Virus record (IMG/VR): IMGVR_UViG_3300025778_000033
Location: 1 to 41,504 of that record
Direction: 5' to 3' (one strand)
DNA length: 41,504 nt
Origin: a virus
Positions 21,292 through 29,713 of the stretch are shown here, piece after piece (positions within the stretch are counted from its first letter, which is position 1; the number at the start of each line of letters is the position of its first letter). The notes under the pieces were generated by a model. The model ran no database searches. It had not been told where the DNA came from and was given only the letters and a program-made list of their open reading frames with translations. The position numbers were made by a program, and so were the translations under genes.

Positions 21292-21957
21292 ATGACTGTA
21301 GACCAATGCTATTCCATACTTAAGTTTATTGTTAGAAAGAATCAGCTAGGAAGTTTAAGCCCTACAGATTTTCAATTTGCTTTTAACACAGCTCAGAGGA
21401 ATTATTATGACCTTTTAGTAGGTCGTATAGAACAATACCAATATGGTAGACCAGTTCCTAGAATAGGTCTTTCAATGACTGATAATGTGGTATCTAGATT
21501 AATGCCATTTGAGTCTTCAACATCAGCTAGTATTACAAACGGATTGGTTACTAAGCCTAATGGATTTAATAAGTTATTGGCAATGTATACACCTAATAAT
21601 TACAGAGTTTATAGAATTGAGGAGAATAGATTTGCTGAACGTATACAAGACTCTATTGACCCAATAGATGAGGCTAATGCTTTTTATGTAGAGCAATCTA
21701 CAAATTGGAGAGTATACCCAACAACTTTGTCAACTGTTACCTTAAAATATTTAACAATACCTACTGATGTTGTATGGAATTATACTACTGATGGAAGTGG
21801 TAGAGCAGTATACAATCCTACAGGAAGTGTTGACCCATTATGGTATAATAATGACATAGATGAGATTGTAGCTCGTGCAGCTAAGATTATAGGTGTAAGT
21901 TTAAAGGAACCAACATTAACTCAATTTGGAGAATCAGTAATAGCTAAAGGAGAATAA
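21292..21957 (+). CDS. Probable head-tail connector protein, 221 aa
   Basis: Starts MTVDQCYSILKFIVRKNQLG, with an N-terminal helical part (SPTDFQFAFNTAQRNYYDLL) and a beta-rich centre (NNYRVYRIEENRFAERIQ, YFLTIPTDVVWNY-like). It opens a run of five tightly spaced genes. By order (after capsid, before the large tail protein) it should be an adaptor or connector ring protein, as in P22- and crAss-like phages. No catalytic motif. Moderately sure of the role, not of the family. Confidence 0.5.
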   Translation: MTVDQCYSILKFIVRKNQLGSLSPTDFQFAFNTAQRNYYDLLVGRIEQYQYGRPVPRIGLSMTDNVVSRLMPFESSTSASITNGLVTKPNGFNKLLAMYTPNNYRVYRIEENRFAERIQDSIDPIDEANAFYVEQSTNWRVYPTTLSTVTLKYLTIPTDVVWNYTTDGSGRAVYNPTGSVDPLWYNNDIDEIVARAAKIIGVSLKEPTLTQFGESVIAKGE

Positions 21958-21959
21958 AA

Positions 21960-22589
21960 ATGATAGTAACAAGCAATAATATGATTGATAGGGTTAGAAG
22001 GGCCTATTACAATGATTACCCTGATGACGCTTCTGTACTTACGGATAACGAAATGTTATTGCATCTTAATGATGCTGTGGCGCAGGTTGCTACTAAACAA
22101 GCTAACGATGCCTATGCTATTACTGGAATTAGAATGATTCCAGAAGGATACATTACAACTTATAAACTAACATCATTTACAAAAGATGCCGATACGGGAT
22201 ATTATTATGCTAGCTTACCTCATGTACCATTTGGGCTTCCTGAAAATAGTGGAGTTAATTCCTGTTTTTTTTCTGGTACTAAGGGTCAGAGTAAACCAAT
22301 ATTATATGTATCTGCTAATGAGGTAGATTACTTTAGAAATATGGCTACACCTCCAGGTGCTGCTTTTTATTGGATAGAGGGTTCTACTTTATATTTATGC
22401 GTTAAGACAAATTTGCCTACGGGTTCTCAAGTAAGTGTAAGAATGGCAACCCATGTAACATCTAATTTAGATGCAGCAATCAATGTTCCACCAGATGCTA
22501 TTGGTATGGTGTTTGATTTGATGATGCAAAAAATAATGTCAAGAAAGAATATTAAGGCTGACCATATTACTGATACCGTTGAAGAATAA
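21960..22589 (+). CDS. Probable connector or tail-accessory protein, 209 aa
   Basis: Starts two bases after the previous stop (MIVTSNNMIDRVRRAYYNDY). The N-terminal helices (PDDASVLTDNEMLLHLNDAV) followed by a beta-sandwich-like centre resemble small neck proteins of podoviruses that sit between portal and tail. Five bases separate it from the next gene. The family is not recognised. Confidence 0.5.
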   Translation: MIVTSNNMIDRVRRAYYNDYPDDASVLTDNEMLLHLNDAVAQVATKQANDAYAITGIRMIPEGYITTYKLTSFTKDADTGYYYASLPHVPFGLPENSGVNSCFFSGTKGQSKPILYVSANEVDYFRNMATPPGAAFYWIEGSTLYLCVKTNLPTGSQVSVRMATHVTSNLDAAINVPPDAIGMVFDLMMQKIMSRKNIKADHITDTVEE

Positions 22590-22594
22590 TAATT

Positions 22595-23365
22595 ATGGAT
22601 AATCAAATACAAAAATATATCAAGCTTAGAGATGTAGTAAATTATTACATTGATGAGGCTAAATTAACTTCTAAGGAGTTTAGAAGACTTTGGGTGCTTG
22701 CATTTAGAGGATTGCAAGAAATTGGTATGGATGTTTCTTGGAGCCCTAAAATGGATTTACTTGAGGTAAACGCAAACAAAACAGTTAGTTTACCAGATGA
22801 TTATTTACAATGGGTAAGAGTTGGTATATTTAATTCTGTTGGGGAGTTAGCTACCCTAAGAGTTAATGAGCAATTAACTACCTATAGAGATACAGTGCCT
22901 TCAAGACTTAATGATATTACCTCTCCATTAGGAGCTGATATAAACTATCTTCAATATCCTTATTGGTATGGGTATTGGGATGAACAAGGTTATGAGCATT
23001 ATTTTGGCGCAGGCTCTGGTATGGTTCAAGCAGGAGAGTGCAGGGTAGATGCAGCTAATAATGTGATTGTATTAGACCCTCAGTTTGCTTATAACCAAGT
23101 TGTATTAGAGTATATATCTAGTCCTATTATGGATGATGATTATGGTATTGATATGTTAACTCAAGAGGCTATGATTGCTTGGTTAAGATGGAAAGATACT
23201 CAATCTTTGCACAGTATGAATAGAGCAAGTATTATAGAAAAGCAATCAAGAGAAAGAGAATATTACAATCAAAAAAGAATGGCTCGTAAGAGAATAAAAC
23301 CATTTAGATTACAGGTATCTGAACAATATTACAGAGAAGCTCAGACATTGGGCATTAAAGGATAA
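22595..23365 (+). CDS. Probable ring/connector protein, 256 aa
   Basis: The helical N-terminus contains KEFRRLWVLAFRGLQEIGMD (about 27-47), then NANKTVSLPDDYLQWVRVGI (about 58-77), an aromatic-rich insert (YWYGYWDEQGYEHYFGAGSG) and a C-terminal helix with REREYYNQKRMARKRIKPF. The V.LPDDY..WV pattern is, from memory, common to head-tail connector proteins of Bacteroidota podoviruses. It precedes the giant tail protein by two bases, and both probably meet at the neck. Confidence 0.55.
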   Translation: MDNQIQKYIKLRDVVNYYIDEAKLTSKEFRRLWVLAFRGLQEIGMDVSWSPKMDLLEVNANKTVSLPDDYLQWVRVGIFNSVGELATLRVNEQLTTYRDTVPSRLNDITSPLGADINYLQYPYWYGYWDEQGYEHYFGAGSGMVQAGECRVDAANNVIVLDPQFAYNQVVLEYISSPIMDDDYGIDMLTQEAMIAWLRWKDTQSLHSMNRASIIEKQSREREYYNQKRMARKRIKPFRLQVSEQYYREAQTLGIKG

Positions 23366-23367
23366 TT

Positions 23368-26300
23368 ATGATTGAAGAGAAAAGGTTAAAAGGGGTAATG
23401 AACTATGATGACCCTAATGATACAATTCCGGGTAATCATCATAAGGATGCCTTGAATTTAATATTTAGAGGTAAAGACAATAACTTAAGAGCTGAAAATC
23501 TTGAGGGTAATCGTCTTGTAAATAACTCATCATTACCAAGTGGTACAAATAAAACCATAGGAGCTTTTTACGATTCAGTTAATAATAGAATATTTTACTT
23601 CAATTATAACTCCAATAACAATCATGGTATTTACATTTATAATACTTTGGCTGGCACGTTTCAAACGTTAATACAATCTAATACAAACACTATAGGAGAT
23701 GTATTAGGATTTGACCCAAGTCCAATTACCTCTGTTAATATTATATATGGAGACCCTAATGATGGAGATATATTATATTTTATTGATACAAAAGGAAGAC
23801 CTACAAAATTAAACGTACAAAGATATTTAGCTGGCACATACACTTCTATTCAAAGAAGCTATTTAGATGTGGCTAAAATGCCGCCTAGCAGCCCAATTAA
23901 GGCAGCTTATGGTGCTGATATTACCAAGAATGCCAACAACCTAAACAACGGCTTATTTCAGTTTATTTATCGTTATGTATATGATGATAATGAAAAAAGT
24001 GTTTGGAGTACAGGTAGTGAGGTTCCTTTGCCTTTTATGCCTAATAATGATGGCACTATAACTAATGCTAAATATTTAAACAATTATATAGCCTTATATT
24101 TTCCTACTGGAGATGTTAATGTTAAAAAGATTGAGGTAGCATTTAGAGAAACAAGAGATGGCGCAACAAGTGATTATAGTTTAATTAATTCATTTGTTAA
24201 GGCTGATTTATCTATTAATAGTAATGATGTATATAGCTATAACTTTTACAAGGATAGTATCTATACATTTATTGATAAGACGGAGCAAACTCTTTTATTT
24301 GATTATGTTCCTCAAACAGCTAAGGCTCAAGAGTTGCTTAATGGAGCAACATTAATATATGGGGGTATCAATGAAGGATATGCTAATACTCCTTTAAACG
24401 CCTCTATATCTCAACAATCAGATTCATTACATTTATATACAAATAGAAACGGATTATTGTTTGGTGCTGAACAAATAGGCACTAATACAATTAAATTATT
24501 TGTTGATGGTACAGTTGGTAACACAGCAGGTACTCTTGCATCTATTTACGACACAGGAGCAGGAGGGGTAATATTTAATATTAATGTTACAGATGCATCA
24601 GCTACAAATTTATCTTTTACTTATACCGCTACTAATAACAATATATCTACCTTACTTACAGGTTTAGCTAGTGCAGCATCAGCTAAAGGTTTTACTACCT
24701 CAGTTAGCGGCAACTTTTTAACCATAACAAAAACAGGTGCGTTATTAGGTTCAGCTACATCTGAATATAATTTTCCTTCATTAACTAATTTAAGTTGGGA
24801 TGTTATATATTCTTTGTATACAAACTCTGCTTATCAATATGGTATTGTTTATTATGATGCTAATGGTAAAACAAATGGCGTAAATACCATATCAACATTA
24901 AAGCTTGGAACAAATGCAGTGGGTTCTTATAACAATCCATATAACCAAGCTATAACGTGGAGACAATTAGTTATAAATAATAACCCTCCAAGTTGGGCGA
25001 ATTATTACCAAATAGTAAGAACAGATAATTTAACATACGGAGACAAAGCTTTATACTGGGTATCTAGCGGGGCGTTCTCAGACAAAGATGTTGTTGTAAA
25101 TCAAAAGTATGCATATATTAGAATAGATAATATATATGACTATAATCTATCTATCAAGGCTACTGAAGGTGTAGTTGGTTATACTTTTGCTCAAGGAGAT
25201 AGGGTTAGATTTACTCAAAGATTTAATTCATCAGGTGCTGTTACAACTGATTTGTCAGCAGCTAATTATGACTATCCTATTATAAGTTTAGAAACAAACC
25301 CGGTAATGACTGGTATTGTTAAGGAAGGTTCTTATTTAAAAATAGCATATCCTACAAATGATATAAGTGCTACCTTTAAATTTGATGATACTCCTGACTT
25401 TCAAAACTATGAGATATTTATTTATAACAATGCAGCTAGTTCATCTCCAAACGAACAAACATATTTTGAGATAGGACAGAAATATCCAATTGTAAACAAT
25501 TATCATGCAGGTAATTATCAGAATCAAACATCCTCACAATCAGCTATAGTATACTTTACTGATGGCGATATATTTTATAGAAATAGAAATGTATTAATTA
25601 GTCCTACTAAAATAATTACAGCTCAAGGTATAGAACAATATGCAACTCAATATGCTACTTGTAAAATAGGAGATTCAAGCCAAGATGTTGTTACTACAAA
25701 TTACACAATAGGTCATAGTATAACTCAAACTGTATCTAACCTAGCATATAATCAATATCCTAGTACAGCTGACTCTACATACAATTATTACAACTCATCT
25801 AGCGTTGATTATAATGTAAGATTTAAGTTTTCATTTAGTGCATTTAGTAATGATATTAATACAGGCAGAACAGGATTTTTATCAATATTTGTAAAGGTAT
25901 ATAGTGCTTCAACGGGATTCCCAACTGCATCATATCCAGTTACTAAAATATTAAGTTCAGTTATCATACCTCAGCCACAATCAAATAGTAACCCTTATGT
26001 AAATGTTCCTATTAATGTGGATGCTGTTGTTAAGGTTCCGGCAGGGTTTAGGGCATCTTTAATATTTACAAATGATAACAATACAAATGCCTTGCATGTT
26101 ACTCCATTCAATATGGAGATAACTCCATTAAATACAATCAATATTCAGATAGATGACTATTCATTTAGTGATGTTTATAATCTTAAAACCAATTCTAACT
26201 CAAGACCATTGGTTGTAGATGTAAATGCTAAAAATGCTTACTATTCTACCTTAGTTAGATATTCTCAAGCTTATCAAGAAGGTACATCTATAAATGGAAC

Positions 26301-27300
26301 TAATAGATTTTATTATTTAGATTACGATAATTACGATAAGAAGTATGGAGATATTGTAAGATTTAAACTTCACAATAGAGATTTAAGGGTATATCAATAT
26401 AGAAAGGTTGGTGTAGTTCCTGTGTATTCAGTAGAAACCTTAAACCAGGATTCAACTGCAAACCTTGTTGCTTCTTCTAAGATAATCAATCCAATAAGAT
26501 ACTATGATGGGGAGTTTGGTATTGGTAATCAGCCAGCTAGCTTAGCTACATCTAACCATAATGATTATTTTGCTGACCCAATTAAAGGACAATACATTAG
26601 GGTAGGTCAAGATGGTGTTAAGGCTATTAGTGAATTATATAATATGATGACCTTTGCAGGGGCTAATTTGCCTAATTATTTAAGCAATTACAACTATGCA
26701 ACTGGAGGTTATGCTACAATATTAGGATGTTTTTTCTTCTGTAATGGTAAGAATGGAGAGTACATATCAGCATTACAACCAGGTACTGGATTGACAGGGT
26801 ATACTTTATCTTATGATGAGAATGCTAAGGCTTATACTAGTTTCTATAGTTTCCAACCAGAATGGATGATTGCATACGAAAACGTATTGGTTACATTTAA
26901 GGCTGGCAAACTTTATATACATGACTCAAGTACCTCAAACAATTTCTACGGAACTCAATATAGTTCTTCAATAACACTTGTGTTTAATAAGCAAAATGTA
27001 ATGAAGAAAACATATAACTATGTAACGCTTGATGCTTCTGATTATTGGACAGCAGCAACTATGGGAGATGTAAATACCTCTTTAGGTCAATCAAGTAATC
27101 TAGTTCAATCGGATTATGAAATACACGAGGGTATGTACCATGCAGCATTACAAAGAGATAATAATAGTTTAGGTGGGGTTATCAATGGAGATTATCTTAA
27201 AGGAACATGGGCTCAGATTAAATTTTCAAATAGTGCGACTAATTTAGTATATTTGTCGGGACTATATTTGGGATACATATTGTCAAACAGAAACTTATAG
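23368..27300 (+). CDS. Large tail (stump/hub-like) protein, 1310 aa
   Basis: The first 200 residues (MIEEKRLKGVMNYDDPNDTI, then GAFYDSVNNRIFYFNYNS and similar strand repeats) look like a beta-propeller, as in P22 gp10-type and crAss-like tail proteins. The rest is almost entirely beta-rich, with high Asn, Tyr, Ser and Thr and few charges. It lacks coiled coils and enzyme motifs. It lies between the connector genes and the internal-protein genes, fitting the central tail tube or nozzle of a short-tailed phage. The size suggests several domains; I cannot place their borders. Confidence 0.6.
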   Translation: MIEEKRLKGVMNYDDPNDTIPGNHHKDALNLIFRGKDNNLRAENLEGNRLVNNSSLPSGTNKTIGAFYDSVNNRIFYFNYNSNNNHGIYIYNTLAGTFQTLIQSNTNTIGDVLGFDPSPITSVNIIYGDPNDGDILYFIDTKGRPTKLNVQRYLAGTYTSIQRSYLDVAKMPPSSPIKAAYGADITKNANNLNNGLFQFIYRYVYDDNEKSVWSTGSEVPLPFMPNNDGTITNAKYLNNYIALYFPTGDVNVKKIEVAFRETRDGATSDYSLINSFVKADLSINSNDVYSYNFYKDSIYTFIDKTEQTLLFDYVPQTAKAQELLNGATLIYGGINEGYANTPLNASISQQSDSLHLYTNRNGLLFGAEQIGTNTIKLFVDGTVGNTAGTLASIYDTGAGGVIFNINVTDASATNLSFTYTATNNNISTLLTGLASAASAKGFTTSVSGNFLTITKTGALLGSATSEYNFPSLTNLSWDVIYSLYTNSAYQYGIVYYDANGKTNGVNTISTLKLGTNAVGSYNNPYNQAITWRQLVINNNPPSWANYYQIVRTDNLTYGDKALYWVSSGAFSDKDVVVNQKYAYIRIDNIYDYNLSIKATEGVVGYTFAQGDRVRFTQRFNSSGAVTTDLSAANYDYPIISLETNPVMTGIVKEGSYLKIAYPTNDISATFKFDDTPDFQNYEIFIYNNAASSSPNEQTYFEIGQKYPIVNNYHAGNYQNQTSSQSAIVYFTDGDIFYRNRNVLISPTKIITAQGIEQYATQYATCKIGDSSQDVVTTNYTIGHSITQTVSNLAYNQYPSTADSTYNYYNSSSVDYNVRFKFSFSAFSNDINTGRTGFLSIFVKVYSASTGFPTASYPVTKILSSVIIPQPQSNSNPYVNVPINVDAVVKVPAGFRASLIFTNDNNTNALHVTPFNMEITPLNTINIQIDDYSFSDVYNLKTNSNSRPLVVDVNAKNAYYSTLVRYSQAYQEGTSINGTNRFYYLDYDNYDKKYGDIVRFKLHNRDLRVYQYRKVGVVPVYSVETLNQDSTANLVASSKIINPIRYYDGEFGIGNQPASLATSNHNDYFADPIKGQYIRVGQDGVKAISELYNMMTFAGANLPNYLSNYNYATGGYATILGCFFFCNGKNGEYISALQPGTGLTGYTLSYDENAKAYTSFYSFQPEWMIAYENVLVTFKAGKLYIHDSSTSNNFYGTQYSSSITLVFNKQNVMKKTYNYVTLDASDYWTAATMGDVNTSLGQSSNLVQSDYEIHEGMYHAALQRDNNSLGGVINGDYLKGTWAQIKFSNSATNLVYLSGLYLGYILSNRNL

Positions 27301-27303
27301 ATT

Positions 27304-28020
27304 ATGCCTACATACGGATTACCAGATGTTGAATCACAATATTATACAGACCAATACGGAAACAATGCAGGTTTGCAACAATCAGCTGCTGATGCAGGTG
27401 GTGCTCAAGGTAAAGGGTTTCTTCGTAATATGACAGGAAGTCAAAAGGCTGGAGCAGGACAATTTTTAACAGGAGCTGCTCAGTTGACTATGGGTTTAAT
27501 TAATGGTAGAAAGGTAAAAAATGCTGCAAAAGATGCTGTTGAGGCACTTGGCACATATGCACCATCTCAAGAAATATCAGGTGTATATGAGGGGGCTAAA
27601 ATGCGTTCTACAACAGGGTTAAGTGGGGCAGCTAAACAAATTGGTCTTCAAGGTATTCAAAGAGCAACTGCTTCTGCAAAAAGTGCAGCTCAAACAGGCA
27701 AAGCTTCATTAGCAAGTATAGGAGCTGTCCAAGCAAGAGAGACGCAAGGTACACTTGGTTTAGCTAAAGAAGAGGCTGCTGCTAATAGACAAAATCAAGC
27801 AAGCTTAGTTCAAGCCGCAGGATTGCAAGGAAGAGAAAAAGAAAAATCATTTAAGTCTCAACAAGAAAAACAACAACTTAAGGCTAGTATTGCTTTACAA
27901 GAATTGGCTTCTAAGAGAGCAATGGTTGCACAAGGAATTGGAGGAATGGCTTCAGGTTTAGGAAATATAGCTACTGGTGGAAGTGGAGATATGTCTAAGT
28001 TTCTTGCAATGATGGGTTAA
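27304..28020 (+). CDS. Ala/Gly/Gln-rich probable internal virion protein, 238 aa
   Basis: After a short polar start (MPTYGLPDVESQYYTDQYGN) the protein has a weakly hydrophobic helix (GAGQFLTGAAQLTMGLINGR) and then a long Ala/Gln/Lys-rich helical region up to a Gly-rich end (MASGLGNIATGGSGDMSKFL). This is like small ejection proteins (for example T7 gp14) that insert into the cell envelope during DNA entry. It is followed by three large probable internal proteins, which supports the role. Confidence 0.5.
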   Translation: MPTYGLPDVESQYYTDQYGNNAGLQQSAADAGGAQGKGFLRNMTGSQKAGAGQFLTGAAQLTMGLINGRKVKNAAKDAVEALGTYAPSQEISGVYEGAKMRSTTGLSGAAKQIGLQGIQRATASAKSAAQTGKASLASIGAVQARETQGTLGLAKEEAAANRQNQASLVQAAGLQGREKEKSFKSQQEKQQLKASIALQELASKRAMVAQGIGGMASGLGNIATGGSGDMSKFLAMMG

Positions 28021-28034
28021 AATAAAATATTAAT

Positions 28035-29708
28035 ATGCCTTTAGGAATATCAGAAAATTTAATTAAAGCTGCGTATGGTCCACAGGACTTTAGTGGCATT
28101 TATAAAGGGTTTCAAAGAACTATAGATAAATTAGCTGCTGAAGAAAAGGCTTATAAACAAATGGCTGCTAGAGAATACTCCCAAGAGTATAATAAGTTAG
28201 ATCAGGCTATGAAAGGTGTTAAGGAAGCTGACTCTAAACTTTATGCAGATAAATTTAATGAATGGAAGAAGCTTTCAATGGTAAAAGCTAATACTCCTAA
28301 TTATTATGATAATATAGACTTGGCTATGAAAGGAGATGCAAAGATAAGTTCTTTGTATACCGACATTTACACATCAGCAAATGATAGTAAATTAAAAGCT
28401 AAGGAGCATATGGATATGTGGAAGGATATGACTACACATCCTGATAACTATATAGAGAATGCAAGAACATTATTTAAAAAAAATGTAATTGACCAACCTA
28501 CATCTCACATAATTCAGAACAATACAGATGACCCTTCTTTATATATAAACCCTATCCCAAACTATGATAAAAAGATTGTAGCTGAAATAGACAAGGTTGC
28601 AAAAGATGGTGTTGTAAAAGAATTTAAACCTATAGTAAAGGTTAAAGGTTGGGTAGGAAGACAAGATGAGTATAAAGACATTCCTAGATATGATTTATTA
28701 TGGGAAGGAAGTCATAAGGTTTTTGGGAATCAAAATCCAAATTACAGAGGGGCTGCTGCAAATAAATTCCTTGGTAATTTTCTTAGCGAAGATGGCAAGG
28801 TAAATGATTATGGTAAACAAATTATATCAAGATTTAATGATATATTAAAAATACAATCAGACCCAACAAAGCATGATATAAGAGGATTGGGATTAGATAA
28901 AAATCTAGATTCAAATTTATACTTTAAAGATGAGAATTCATTGTTGAATACTATTAGTAATAATAAAGCCAATGCTGCTGCTACAATGGCTGCAATGGAA
29001 AATTATATTAAGAAGTATGAGACCGTTACATACAATCAAGGTATGAATAAAAGTATTGACCCAATGTCTGAAAAAATATGGGCTAAGAATTTGAATTTAT
29101 CAGAAAGAGAGCAATACTATTATGACACTCATCCTGGTGCATTAGCTTTACAGAAAACAGATATTAATAAATTATTTGCAGGATTATCTCAATCAGAACA
29201 AGAGCAACCTAATACTACTAGATATAAAAAAGATATTATAAATGTTTATAATCAAAGTGGTTTTATGCCAGGAGATATGAAATTTATAACATCCAAAAAA
29301 TCATCAGTAGAATCTGAACCTGATGTTTATGGTTATCTTGATGATTATAAAAAAGATTTAGGATTAGTTGATGGTAATTATTCTGCTCAAGATATTGCAG
29401 ATGCAATGAAAAAGGCAAATGAAAATAATGCTTTCCGTGGTTTAGATGTTAATGCAGAATCATTTAAAAATGGAAGAGTAGTTGTATTTCCTGTTTTAAA
29501 ATCAGATAAGAGTGTTGCTTATGTTTTTGCTGACCCATCTACTCAATCTGGTAGAAACTTTTTAACAAGAGAAACAAAGAAACATATTGCAACTAAAAAG
29601 CAGGAAGCTGGATTGTTTAGTAATATTGAAGAAGACAATGTTCCATCAGCACCTGCTACAAGAACAACTCCTAGAGCATCAACAAGTTATGGTGGTAATG
29701 TAAGATAA
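28035..29708 (+). CDS. Probable internal/ejection protein, 557 aa
   Basis: Starts MPLGISENLIKAAYGPQDFS and is largely helical and Lys-rich, with coiled coils in the first 130 residues and a disordered Thr/Arg-rich tail (APATRTTPRASTSYGGN). No enzyme motif is seen. Its place between a gp14-like protein and two larger helical proteins suggests a virion cargo protein delivered with the DNA. Confidence 0.5.
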   Translation: MPLGISENLIKAAYGPQDFSGIYKGFQRTIDKLAAEEKAYKQMAAREYSQEYNKLDQAMKGVKEADSKLYADKFNEWKKLSMVKANTPNYYDNIDLAMKGDAKISSLYTDIYTSANDSKLKAKEHMDMWKDMTTHPDNYIENARTLFKKNVIDQPTSHIIQNNTDDPSLYINPIPNYDKKIVAEIDKVAKDGVVKEFKPIVKVKGWVGRQDEYKDIPRYDLLWEGSHKVFGNQNPNYRGAAANKFLGNFLSEDGKVNDYGKQIISRFNDILKIQSDPTKHDIRGLGLDKNLDSNLYFKDENSLLNTISNNKANAAATMAAMENYIKKYETVTYNQGMNKSIDPMSEKIWAKNLNLSEREQYYYDTHPGALALQKTDINKLFAGLSQSEQEQPNTTRYKKDIINVYNQSGFMPGDMKFITSKKSSVESEPDVYGYLDDYKKDLGLVDGNYSAQDIADAMKKANENNAFRGLDVNAESFKNGRVVVFPVLKSDKSVAYVFADPSTQSGRNFLTRETKKHIATKKQEAGLFSNIEEDNVPSAPATRTTPRASTSYGGNVR

Positions 29709-29713
29709 TAAAT